Below, one piece after another: positions 1 to 7,649 of a stretch of DNA of 25,860 bases. Position numbers and translations under genes: made by a program. The DNA is from an uncultured Bacteroidota bacterium (GTDB lineage Bacteria; Bacteroidota; Bacteroidia; Chitinophagales; Chitinophagaceae): contig CALEZD010000015.1 of assembly GCA_937928385.1 (NCBI GenBank), forward strand, positions 1-25,860, given 5' to 3'. Under the pieces are notes generated by a model. It did not search any database and was not told the DNA's origin. It was given only the letters and a program-made list of their open reading frames with translations. Position 1 is the first letter of the stretch, and the number at the start of each line of letters is the position of its first letter.

Positions 1-78
1 TCAAACATTATCATTTTGTACCCTAGTTTACTTATCAGTGGCTTGTTTAGAGCGTAGCCGTCTCACAAGAAACTCATG

Positions 79-118
79 GGTCAGTCGGTCTTTAATTATA
101 TAAATAGACTGACCGACC
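79..118. repeat. Inverted repeat built of GGTC/AGTC tetramers
   Basis: GGTCAGTC (79-86) is matched by its exact reverse complement GACTGACC (107-114). A second register is also possible, pairing CGGTC (86-90) with GACCG (111-115). The centre is an AT-rich block. It lies just downstream of the last leftward gene. It lacks a T-tract, so it is not a typical intrinsic terminator. It could be a protein-binding site or an alternative-pairing hairpin. The rest of 1-156 holds nothing else that I recognise. Confidence 0.4.
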
Positions 119-156
119 AATTGAAAGAAAATACAGTATAACGCTGCTAAAAACTA

Positions 157-399
157 TCACTTATGGGTTATTATAAAATATATATGTCTTACAGGTACGT
201 TAAATATGAACAGGATGATTGCCCCATCAATGTCACCCTGTACAGCTTCCACGTAGAAGGTAACACCAGCCTTAAAATCAGCAACTGAAGCAATACAGAC
301 TACCCTTATAGGGCTTCGTAGACAAACGAGCCTTCCATTTTCATTTACTACCAATAGAATAAAAATATCACCCCCTGGATCATAATATACTTCCGACAT
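157..399 (-). CDS. Small hypothetical protein (80 aa)
   Basis: I do not recognise a named family. The predicted protein is 80 residues, rich in beta-forming hydrophobic residues (for example DIFILLVV and AIILFIF), with no signal peptide and no clear membrane topology. Its ATG lies 4 bp downstream of the stop codon of the DUF3871 C-terminal fragment, so it is probably the last gene of that leftward operon and translated by coupling. No Shine-Dalgarno is visible, as is common in Bacteroidota. The segment KAGVTFYVEAVQGD reads like a conserved beta-strand core of a small element-borne protein, but that is an impression only. It could in principle be a chance open frame, though its position in a tight operon argues for a real gene. 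Confidence 0.55.
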   Translation of the reverse strand: MSEVYYDPGGDIFILLVVNENGRLVCLRSPIRVVCIASVADFKAGVTFYVEAVQGDIDGAIILFIFNVPVRHIYFIITHK

Positions 400-403
400 A
401 ACG

Positions 404-685
404 TTAGTTTAGATACCAACAGTCGCCAGAAGAGTCCAGGGCAGTTTGCAGCTGTGCTACCAATTCGAAAGCATTTACATTTCTGTCCATGAAGTAATCC
501 ACATAGCTGCTTTTGTTAGCATTAGTGAACAGATTGTATAATTTCCACAGATTAATACTGCCATCAGGCTCACTGCAAAAGCTATTGTCTGAATAATAGT
601 CCTTACACACCGTATTTATCTGGCTGTCACCAAACATTAATTCAGGAAGGTCTTTTTTCAGTTTCTCAGGCATGTGCCGGTACAT
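404..685 (-). CDS. DUF3871 protein, C-terminal fragment after frameshift
   Basis: This 93-residue frame matches, from memory of the family, the C-terminal third of DUF3871 proteins. Its landmarks are the FGDSQI and VCKDYYSDNSFC segments, then DGSINLWKLYNLFT, ANKSSYVDYF and the terminal WYLN. The true homologous reading extends upstream of this ATG to about position 742, encoding residues such as SERQFANLIGRCRM that join naturally to the N-terminal fragment in the other frame. It is therefore the second half of a gene split by one frameshift, not an independent gene. The function of DUF3871 is unknown; such genes are common in Bacteroidota mobile elements near recombination ATPases. If expressed separately it would be a truncated product. 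Confidence 0.75.
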   Translation of the reverse strand: MYRHMPEKLKKDLPELMFGDSQINTVCKDYYSDNSFCSEPDGSINLWKLYNLFTNANKSSYVDYFMDRNVNAFELVAQLQTALDSSGDCWYLN

Positions 686-743
686 TCTGCATCTGCCTAT
701 TAAATTGGCAAACTGACGCTCTGATATACTGTATTGACTGTAT

Positions 744-1415
744 TTATTTTAACTTTTCTGATAGCTCTACTGCATTATAGTTTCTCAACAGGAGGTATAT
801 ACCGTTATATAGCTGGTTGAGGTTCTTCACCCTGAGGTTGGAGGCATATCCATCTGTAGCTATACACAGATTGGTACAAACCATATTTTTAAAGCCAATA
901 AATACCTTAAAATGCTGGTCTGTTGTGGACCTGTCGTATAGGTTGTCCAGGTTGTATGCTTTTATTCCACCAATGGTCAGGTTCAAAGGACAGCCATCTA
1001 TCTCTGTGCTGATAGTAGGTATTTCTACTGCGAATGCCATACGCTCATAGTAGATGGTTTTTTCATGTTCTTTCAGCGCATAAGCAGGCTTATCCTTTGC
1101 CTCGGGTATTCTACCTTTCACGGGGTGAGATATCCTAATTACTGGGCTTAATACTGTATCGTTAGGAAATACTGCCTTTGCTGCCCGTATTGCTGTTTGA
1201 ATAAATTCATTGTGGCTTATTACAGGCTCGTTGTCCTTAATAAAAACAGGTATTATATGCTCGTTTTTGAGCTCATTTAATGTGACCGATACAGTGTTTG
1301 CTTCGATAAAGTGCTTGTTGTTTGGTATTACCTCCAATTCACTTACCACCCTTTCTACAGCAGTTCCAATCTGTACGGGATCCAGGGCGTTGTTATTATT
1401 AATTGATACTTCCAT
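744..1415 (-). CDS. DUF3871 protein, N-terminal fragment (frameshifted)
   Basis: The 223-residue product resembles the first two thirds of DUF3871 proteins. It contains IEANTVSVTLNELKNEHIIP, PVFIKDNEPVISH, RISHPVKGRIPEA, EKTIYYERMAFAVEIP and VFIGFKNMVCTNLCIATDG, all of which I associate with that family. It ends early at a TAA (744-746) right after an A-run at 747-750. Removing one A would let translation continue into the 404-685 frame and give a protein of normal length, roughly 330 residues. Its ATG overlaps the 3' end of the upstream ATPase gene by 17 bp, so the two are coupled. The biochemical role of DUF3871 is unknown; proximity to a Sak4-like ATPase suggests DNA recombination or replication of the element (inference). 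Confidence 0.75.
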   Translation of the reverse strand: MEVSINNNNALDPVQIGTAVERVVSELEVIPNNKHFIEANTVSVTLNELKNEHIIPVFIKDNEPVISHNEFIQTAIRAAKAVFPNDTVLSPVIRISHPVKGRIPEAKDKPAYALKEHEKTIYYERMAFAVEIPTISTEIDGCPLNLTIGGIKAYNLDNLYDRSTTDQHFKVFIGFKNMVCTNLCIATDGYASNLRVKNLNQLYNGIYLLLRNYNAVELSEKLK

Positions 1416-2274
1416 TTGCGGATATGTTTTGAGTGTTTGAAGATGTGTTTTGTAATTGTAGTTGATGTTTACGGGCTGTAAACTCAGTTTGCAGAGCTTG
1501 CTGGAGACCAGGGTAAGTGTTGTAAAGCTGTGTCAATTCAGGTATAGACACACAATCCTGGATTCGTGCAATGACAGAATTGATCAATTCACCCCTGGAT
1601 AGTTCTTTCCCCTCGTTGCACCAGTCCAATATTTGTTTGCCTGTTTCAATCATAGGGATAAACTCCGGCTTGCCAAAGAAAAGTTGTGTCCTGTCTTTCG
1701 ACACCCGTGCATGAAGATTGGTATCAAGGTCAAATACTATGGTAAATTCATAGTCTAATCCCTCTCTTTGTACCCCTTTTAAGCCAACTTTCTCAGGCAC
1801 CTGTTTGCCATTCTTATCCGACAGCACATAATCCTGCTTGGCACGTATTGTACCGATAACATGTACGTCAGATTGAAGCATAGCATTTACAAAGGCATTA
1901 TGCCTGGGTGTTATCTTATTCCAGTTGGTAAATGAGTTACCAATCATATTTGCATGTATATCCAGTATGGTTTCCCATTCATGGGTAAGGCTATCAATAA
2001 TGATTACCTCAACCTTACCCTGGATACAGACATTGATAGCTTGTATATACCGCTCAGGTGTAAATGGTGGCTCTAAATGCAGGACTTTGAAATCTCCTAC
2101 ATCGCTGTACAATTCTGAACTACGGTTCTCTGTGTCTATGACTGCAATCTTATCCCAGGTTCCGCACAATCCATAAGCTATATACAGTGCTGATTTTGTC
2201 TTACCTGAACCCGATGGGCCTTGCAGAGCGCATTTAATCTTTACTTTCTTTCTTGACGCTGTGTTTAGCTGCAT
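1399..2274 (-). CDS. RecA-fold AAA ATPase, Sak4-like (AAA_24 type)
   Basis: The 291-residue protein is a compact P-loop ATPase. Walker A is GPSGSGKT at residues 19-26, the segment VIDTENRSSEL follows at about 45-55, and Walker B is VEVIIID at about 88-94. The layout fits the AAA_24 family (PF13479), which includes the phage Sak4 single-strand annealing proteins that act in homologous recombination with SSB. The C-terminal half (after about 200) is less conserved and ends in a Gln/Asn-rich tail. It lies between a small conserved gene and DUF3871, overlapping the latter by 17 bp. A hairpin terminator lies just upstream, so its expression may depend on read-through or a separate promoter that I cannot identify. 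The Sak4 assignment is an inference; generic phage nucleotide-binding protein is the safe call. Confidence 0.7.
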   Translation of the reverse strand: MQLNTASRKKVKIKCALQGPSGSGKTKSALYIAYGLCGTWDKIAVIDTENRSSELYSDVGDFKVLHLEPPFTPERYIQAINVCIQGKVEVIIIDSLTHEWETILDIHANMIGNSFTNWNKITPRHNAFVNAMLQSDVHVIGTIRAKQDYVLSDKNGKQVPEKVGLKGVQREGLDYEFTIVFDLDTNLHARVSKDRTQLFFGKPEFIPMIETGKQILDWCNEGKELSRGELINSVIARIQDCVSIPELTQLYNTYPGLQQALQTEFTARKHQLQLQNTSSNTQNISANGSIN

Positions 2275-2294
2275 ATAATAGTTTTAAAAAAATG

Positions 2295-2325
2295 AAATAA
2301 AAAAGCGGAGGTAAAAACCCCCGCT
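2295..2325 (-). terminator. Rho-independent terminator
   Basis: On the minus strand the arms AGCGGGGGT and ACCTCCGCT (2317-2325 and 2304-2312) form a 9-bp stem with one G-U pair and a TTTT loop. A T-rich tract follows (TTTTTTATTT). It lies directly after the 112-aa gene and before the Sak4-like gene, so it would end or attenuate transcription between them. Confidence 0.75.
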
Positions 2326-2352
2326 GTATTCTGCCTACTAACCCACGGCATT

Positions 2353-2691
2353 CTATGCAACCGCAAGTTCTTTCTTTGTGTCAGGTAGGTTAGCCACACT
2401 TTCAGGCTGATAATCCCATGTATGAGCTAACATAACAACCTCCCCGGTCTCAGGCATTGTGTACTCGTATGGCTCACATTGCCTGCGTGTAATTGTTCCA
2501 GGCATTTCCTTACCTACCATTCGTTTGGCTGTTGCTTCATCGAACGTGGATGAAACAAAGCACCTGCGTGCAGTAGCGTAGAATCGTCCCGTGTTAGAGG
2601 ACTGAACCATTTCAATGTCTCCCGTTAACTCAAGGGAAATGAAGTCTCCTTGCTCGCCTTTGCGAACATGATAATTTTTTACAATAACCAT
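2353..2691 (-). CDS. Conserved hypothetical protein, possible ssDNA-binding partner
   Basis: The 112-residue protein starts MVIVKNYHVRKGEQGD and has an alternating hydrophobic pattern (FISLELTGDIEMVQ, FYATARRCFVSS) suggestive of a small beta-barrel. A conserved-looking middle part has MVGKEMPGTI, and there is no signal peptide. I do not recognise a named family. It stands between the DnaE remnant and a Sak4-like ATPase. Phage Sak4 genes are often neighboured by SSB genes, so a single-stranded-DNA-binding or accessory role is possible, but no diagnostic SSB motif is present and this is only inference. The ATG at 2691 is preceded by an AT-rich stretch without a Shine-Dalgarno. A strong terminator follows 28 bp after the stop, so this gene can be transcribed as its own unit. 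Confidence 0.6.
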   Translation of the reverse strand: MVIVKNYHVRKGEQGDFISLELTGDIEMVQSSNTGRFYATARRCFVSSTFDEATAKRMVGKEMPGTITRRQCEPYEYTMPETGEVVMLAHTWDYQPESVANLPDTKKELAVA

Positions 2692-2808
2692 GATTGTACT
2701 GTTTTAATGAATTGAAAAAATGTTAGTAGAAAGTGACGGGCACCAGCCCACACCTAAAATAGTGCCGGGGCTAAAGGAACGGGGTCTGAGGTTTATTTAC
2801 GTATGTAA

Positions 2809-3195
2809 TCAACTCCAACAAATATCTGCGACCATTTCGGTAAATGGATACCTTATAAACTCATTCGGGAAGTGCGTGGTATCAAAAAAATTACCTGCCT
2901 GGTCGATAAATGTGCCAAATGCCATGTTTTCACCCTTCACCGTACGTACATGCTTGTAGGTAATGTAACACCCCAGGATTTCAACTGTCTTTCTTACATT
3001 ATTTATCAGGCCTTTTGCCAATAAAGGGATCCAGGGTCGGTTCTTTATTAGTTCAAACAGGCTAATTGTGACAGGAAACCCTAATATTTCTATCTCATCA
3101 TATGCATCTTCAATACAGTCGGTAGAGAATGCTGACAGGGTAAATTTTTTACCTGATGTGTTGAACAGTGCAGCCCCAGTTGGCTCATACAACAA
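2809..3195 (-). pseudogene. DNA polymerase III alpha (DnaE) C-terminal remnant
   Basis: The 128-residue frame resembles the C-terminal OB-fold region of Bacteroidota DnaE. The segment DCIEDAYDEIEILGFPVTIS is followed by FELI, NNVRKTVEILGCYITYKHV, NMAFGTFIDQAGNFFDTTHF and RYPF. Normal DnaE is about 1000 residues, so all catalytic (PHP, palm, fingers) domains are missing. The frame opens only with a weak TTG start, and an upstream in-frame TGA lies 15 bp before it. The family pattern after RYPF is a short Gly-rich stretch and then YLL; here it is lost, but a shifted frame at 2819-2833 gives GRRYL, as if a frameshift has also cut the tail. It sits 25 bp after the cargo operon, at the joint between cargo and replication module. 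A stand-alone OB-fold protein is a less likely alternative. Confidence 0.6.
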
Positions 3196-3220
3196 ATGAA
3201 CATGATTTCAATCTCAATTT

Positions 3221-4996
3221 CTATTTGCATGAGAGGCATGACAAAACAGTAAACTCTGTTCGCCTGTTTTCCTCATGTTCCTGTTCCGTGCACTCTATGT
3301 GATTTTTACACCTGTTCAATAGTTTTGATTCTCCGTACCCTTTGGGAATAAGACGCTTTTTTGAAATACCTTGCTTAACTAAATAGTTTACGGCAGCAAT
3401 AGCCCTTGCTTGTGACAATTGAAGATTATAATCTTCAGATCCTCTTGAATCTGTATGGGAGGAGAGTTCAATTGTCATATCAGGATAGTCTTTCAGTAAT
3501 TTAATTATCCTGTTTAGGTCCGGAATCGCATCCTGCCTAATTGCAGTCTGGTTATAGTCGTACCTTATTTGCCGTAAAGCTATTGTGCCATTGTTTACCG
3601 GCTTTTCAATTTGCAGTTTGATATTTACATACAGCTGCGTGGACCTGTCTAAACCTTTTGTTGTCTTTTCTACCATTTCGCTGGAGAACCAGCCCTCTTT
3701 ACTTCCCTGAACGACAAAATTACTGTTCTGTTCGAGTTGGAAGAAAAAAGCACCATCCTCCTGTGTAACTACGCTTTTTGTCTTATCGGTGGTTGTATTG
3801 AGACATATTATTTCCACACCATTCAATGGGGTGTTATCCCTGCTGTTGATGGCCATGCCTGCTAAAGTAAATCGCGGGTCGTTATGATAGAGCTCACAGC
3901 CTGCTTTACCGCTGCTAAAATCTTCCTCAGTAATTTGGACCTGATTTGTTGAGATATCATTTAGCACACCTTGTATGCTATATATGCCATTTGGGAGATC
4001 ATCAAAGGTAAAAACGCCATCTGGACCTGTCATCCCCCGGTGAAAAACCTGCCCTGAAGCATCTTTGATTGTCACCATTGCATATGGAAGAGGTGTGCGT
4101 GTGTATTTATCCAGCACACTGACAGAAAATATATTAGGTTGTTTATTTGGTGCAGTGAAATACAATATATCATCTTTAGTGTGTTTACCAACACGGTTTG
4201 AAGACAAATACCCGCTTTTCAACCCATTTTCAGAATAAAGATAAAAATCGTCATACTCAGAATTGAGTGGGTCAGGAAGATGTACAGGATTGTAAAAGTT
4301 TCCACCACTACATTTTGAAGAGAAGAGATCAAGTCCACCTAAACCGCCAAGACTGTCCGAAGAATATGTAAGGTTCCCCTCATCATCAAATACAGGGAAC
4401 ACTTCATTTCCACTACTGTTAAGGTTGCTTATATTCTGAGGTTTTTGCCATGTATTTCCACGCTTCATGGAATAGTACAGGTCCATACCTCCTTTTCCGC
4501 CCTGCATGTCCGATGCAAATACCATCATGGTGCCATCCCTGGTTATCGCAGGGTGTGCGGTTCGGTATTCCGGTGAGTTGAAAGGGAAATCGTTGGTCTT
4601 CTTCCATACGCCACCTTTTCGAACTGCACTCTCTATTTTTAGTCTTTTCGACATACTATTACCCTCATCCTTAAAATCTGCATATACACTCGTGTAATAC
4701 ATAGTATTACCATCAAATACAGGCGTACCGTCATCCAGGCCGGTCATGATTTCTTTGGCAAAGGGTGCTATGTTTTTCAATAAAGAATCAGTAAGGTAAA
4801 TATCAGTATAAGTTTTACCTTTTTGAGCTGACACTGACGTTGTTACATACCACTTCCCATTCTGTTTTGTCATAGCATAGACAGAGTATTTGTGCTTTTG
4901 AGTCAGATTTGTGATTGAATAGGTACTGCCACCCTGGGCATAAATTATGGCATGCAATACAGAAAGCAAAAGTGTTATGATAATTTTATTCTTCAT
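3221..4996 (-). CDS. PD40 / carboxypeptidase-regulatory / OmpA-family protein, PorE-like
   Basis: I start it at the ATG at 4996 because MKNKIIITLLLSVLHAIIYA|Q is a clear signal peptide; the longer frame from 5062 adds an unlikely 22-residue leader inside the previous gene. The 591-residue protein has PD40 beta-propeller repeats (about 70-280; FASDMQGGKGGMDLYY and TYSSDSLGGLGGLDLF). Two carboxypeptidase-regulatory-like sandwiches follow (about 290-440), then a C-terminal OmpA peptidoglycan-binding domain (about 465-590) with SHTDSRGSEDYNLQLSQARA. PorE of the type IX system has this order plus an N-terminal TPR, which is absent here. It should be periplasmic and anchor an outer-membrane assembly to the cell wall. 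Its start overlaps the FnIII-like gene by 11 bp, so it is coupled as the last gene of the cargo operon. Confidence 0.85.
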   Translation of the reverse strand: MKNKIIITLLLSVLHAIIYAQGGSTYSITNLTQKHKYSVYAMTKQNGKWYVTTSVSAQKGKTYTDIYLTDSLLKNIAPFAKEIMTGLDDGTPVFDGNTMYYTSVYADFKDEGNSMSKRLKIESAVRKGGVWKKTNDFPFNSPEYRTAHPAITRDGTMMVFASDMQGGKGGMDLYYSMKRGNTWQKPQNISNLNSSGNEVFPVFDDEGNLTYSSDSLGGLGGLDLFSSKCSGGNFYNPVHLPDPLNSEYDDFYLYSENGLKSGYLSSNRVGKHTKDDILYFTAPNKQPNIFSVSVLDKYTRTPLPYAMVTIKDASGQVFHRGMTGPDGVFTFDDLPNGIYSIQGVLNDISTNQVQITEEDFSSGKAGCELYHNDPRFTLAGMAINSRDNTPLNGVEIICLNTTTDKTKSVVTQEDGAFFFQLEQNSNFVVQGSKEGWFSSEMVEKTTKGLDRSTQLYVNIKLQIEKPVNNGTIALRQIRYDYNQTAIRQDAIPDLNRIIKLLKDYPDMTIELSSHTDSRGSEDYNLQLSQARAIAAVNYLVKQGISKKRLIPKGYGESKLLNRCKNHIECTEQEHEENRRTEFTVLSCLSCK

Positions 4997-5849
4997 CTGT
5001 CTGGGTTTCATTCGTTGACACAAAGAAAACAATGGGTTCACTCCTACTCTCCTGGTTGCCATTTATTACAGTTACAGGCTCCTCAGCAGAATCCAGTGTT
5101 TGTATCGTCCAAATAAACTTCTTCCCATGCTTATCGTCAATAAACGACAACTGGGGCCTCCATATATATTGTGTTTGTTCCTTTACAATAACATCCAATA
5201 AAGGCTGATTGGCCCTCAGCGCCTGCACATCTTGTTGATTGCTCAACACCTCAAAAACTTGCACACGGTAGTTAGTCAACTCCTGCGTACGCGGCATTTT
5301 GGGTGTCCATCTGAAGATAATCGCCGTTTGTGCTTCCAATATATTTAAAACCTGCCCCTTATACGGCTTCATTAGCACCGGTAACTGTACCGATGGAATC
5401 AGGAAGTTTTTTGACACCGGCTGTGTTACAGGTGCATAACCCTGTGGTGAAACCAATTGCACGGTTAACTGGTAATAACCTTCCGGTAATTTACCTGTAT
5501 TACTAATAATATTATTATACGTTCCTGAAAACATCATAATATTGATGGGTATCACATCCTTAGCATAATACAGATTGTTACCGGGCGACAAAGTAAAAAT
5601 GTTGGCCTTTGCAAGATCTTTATTACCAATAATGGTACCGTCTGCCAATTTTAGCTCTGTTTTAATAATAACCTGGAATGGCTCCTGCGTCTGGTTATTT
5701 GCAATAAAACTGACTATTGTATTATCATTTGCCCAATTAACTATTTTGTTGGTAGGCGTTTTATTAACAATAAGCGTTGTAACAACCTGCGCTGTCGCGA
5801 TTTGCCAACACAATGCAATTAGATAACTAAGTATAATTAGTTTACGCAT
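4986..5849 (-). CDS. Secreted two-domain Ig/FnIII-like protein
   Basis: The 287-residue protein has signal peptide MRKLIILSYLIALCWQIATA|Q. An N-terminal beta-sandwich (about 25-150) ends in GKLPEGYYQLTVQLVSPQGY. A FnIII-like domain (about 160-280) carries IIFRWTPKMP, VQALRANQPLLDV, TQYIWRP and KKFIWTIQTLDS. The same two-domain arrangement and the ANQP and TQ-IW landmarks occur in the 542-residue protein of this operon. The layout also recalls the N-terminal region of large TANFOR/FnIII-type surface proteins of Flavobacteriia, from memory. It is probably a periplasmic or surface adaptor; no enzymatic motif is visible. It follows the barrel gene by 3 bp and overlaps the PorE-like gene by 11 bp, so all three are translationally coupled. 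Confidence 0.75.
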   Translation of the reverse strand: MRKLIILSYLIALCWQIATAQVVTTLIVNKTPTNKIVNWANDNTIVSFIANNQTQEPFQVIIKTELKLADGTIIGNKDLAKANIFTLSPGNNLYYAKDVIPINIMMFSGTYNNIISNTGKLPEGYYQLTVQLVSPQGYAPVTQPVSKNFLIPSVQLPVLMKPYKGQVLNILEAQTAIIFRWTPKMPRTQELTNYRVQVFEVLSNQQDVQALRANQPLLDVIVKEQTQYIWRPQLSFIDDKHGKKFIWTIQTLDSAEEPVTVINGNQESRSEPIVFFVSTNETQTDEE

Positions 5850-5852
5850 AAT

Positions 5853-7649
5853 CTAAAATTTATATTGTATTCCGGTACGTATAGTAGTTTCAAGGTAGCG
5901 TACACCGTCAGGCCAGGTTGGCGCCAGCTCATTACCATATCGGAAACTATTGGTTGAAAAGAAATTCTTCCAGGTTAGCTTCTTAGTTATCTTATAGTCA
6001 ACATTCAACGACGCCACCAGGTTTTTATTACTTGAGAATGCATTGAGTTTTCCTAAAGTATATTGTATCTGACCCCGTAACTGCATTTTTTTATCGAGCA
6101 CAGGCATACCTGCCCCCAGGCTGAAGGTTAGGAGGCTTGTTTTTACAAGTGGCATGGTATTGAGAAAATATAATGCACTGACATCCGGGGTTATTTCATG
6201 ATTGAAAAATGATGGTACATAGCTCAGCAACCCTGTGTGTGTATTGTTTGAGGTTACGAGGCCGCTAATAACATCTCGCTCGTCATATTTACTGTAGTTA
6301 TAACTAAGTGTCAGCAAATGCATCATATGTTGAGTAGTCCAGGTATATGTAGGGCTTACTCCAATATCGTTGCTCACGTTTCTTATGCCATATGGATTTA
6401 TTCCGCTCACTGAATTAAAGCCAAAATTATTGTAGCTCAGGTTCAGGCTAAAATGATCATTAACCTGTGTATACCAGTTTAGGTTACCTAAAAACTGGTT
6501 GGACTTAAGCAATGTATCGCTCACATTGTTACTTCTTATGCCCACACTAGCAACTACATTAATCTTTTTCTTCCAGCCATTAAAGCGAGTGTCGATTGTA
6601 TTGTCCCAATGATCTGGTTGCATGAATGGGTAACCTGTTGTCTGAAAGCGCTTGCCTATATATTTGGTTGTATAACCAATATCCAGGTTATCCGATTTTC
6701 TGCCAAGGGACAAAATACCAGCATTGTCTTTGGAGGTCGAGCTGTTTCCTGTTATAAAGGGTTTTAAACCAGCGTCGCCATTTGTATCTGCAGGCTGCGT
6801 CAAATCTGAAGTGAAATATGATTGCGCTCCTTCTAGTTTTACATACCAATGTTTCATTATATACAATTCGGAAATGATACTGGCTGTAAATCCCTCCTGT
6901 GCCGTTACAACAACGGGCCTTGAAGACACAGAACTGCTATCATCTTTCCCTTTCGAAAAATTGAGTGCCACTAAATACTTCCCCTCCTTCTCTTTACCCA
7001 CCTGAAACATATAGTGTTTACGTTTGTAAGCCCCCATCACCCCTGGTGCAGGTGGCGCGGGTACATAGTTGATACCCTGTTGCGAAGTACCGGTAAAGAA
7101 TTTTAACAAAAATCCTTTGGGCCTCAAATCAACACCTGCGCCAAATATGCCAATATCTCCCGTTGACAGATTAGAATATTTAATATATTGTGTACCCAAT
7201 AGTAGCTGCGCCCATTTGTATTTAGGGCTTATGCCCAGGTTGTTTGCTGGGTTGCTAAGCCATTGAGAAAAATTCTGGTTCTTCAATCCTGAATAGGGTC
7301 CTGCAAAATTTGTAGCGAACATTGGGAAACTGACGTTCAATGGTACACTCCAGTCTTTGCCAAAATTAAACGTCGGCTGAAAGTTAAACCGGACTTGGTT
7401 CCATGGTCTACGGGGACGAACACCCCTAAATGAATCGGGATGGGCATCCAAACCGTAATGTTCGTATGTTACCTCCATCGTTCCGGACACAGAAAACCCA
7501 TCCCTGTTTTTAGAAACATAAGGGTTAACAGGGTTACGAATATTATCCGTGTACTTGTATGTTTGAGCTAACAACAGTGTTTCAGAATAAAAAGACAACA
7601 CCAGAATCACCGCTATGGCATATTTAGAATTGGGCAGCCTATTACTCAT
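5853..7649 (-). CDS. Outer-membrane beta-barrel protein (598 aa), possible translocon or anchor
   Basis: Signal peptide ends at about residue 28 (SETLLLA|Q). The rest is dominated by alternating amphipathic strands with aromatic girdles and ends in RTGIQYKF, the C-terminal aromatic signature of an outer-membrane barrel strand. There is no TonB box or plug domain, so it is not a SusC-type receptor. It is about twice the size of PorP/SprF barrels (about 300 residues), which normally accompany SprB-like surface proteins and PorE-like proteins, and I see no clear PorP motif. Its place between Cys-rich secreted proteins and the PorE-like protein suggests it secretes or anchors them (inference). 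Its ATG overlaps the stop of the 446-aa gene in an ATGA. A 3-bp gap separates it from the FnIII-like gene. Confidence 0.75.
   Translation of the reverse strand: MSNRLPNSKYAIAVILVLSFYSETLLLAQTYKYTDNIRNPVNPYVSKNRDGFSVSGTMEVTYEHYGLDAHPDSFRGVRPRRPWNQVRFNFQPTFNFGKDWSVPLNVSFPMFATNFAGPYSGLKNQNFSQWLSNPANNLGISPKYKWAQLLLGTQYIKYSNLSTGDIGIFGAGVDLRPKGFLLKFFTGTSQQGINYVPAPPAPGVMGAYKRKHYMFQVGKEKEGKYLVALNFSKGKDDSSSVSSRPVVVTAQEGFTASIISELYIMKHWYVKLEGAQSYFTSDLTQPADTNGDAGLKPFITGNSSTSKDNAGILSLGRKSDNLDIGYTTKYIGKRFQTTGYPFMQPDHWDNTIDTRFNGWKKKINVVASVGIRSNNVSDTLLKSNQFLGNLNWYTQVNDHFSLNLSYNNFGFNSVSGINPYGIRNVSNDIGVSPTYTWTTQHMMHLLTLSYNYSKYDERDVISGLVTSNNTHTGLLSYVPSFFNHEITPDVSALYFLNTMPLVKTSLLTFSLGAGMPVLDKKMQLRGQIQYTLGKLNAFSSNKNLVASLNVDYKITKKLTWKNFFSTNSFRYGNELAPTWPDGVRYLETTIRTGIQYKF

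Noticed and set aside
4997..5062. Upstream 22-residue extension of the PorE-like protein
   Set aside because: It would place the signal peptide internally and lie deep in the previous gene; the ATG at 4996 fits better.
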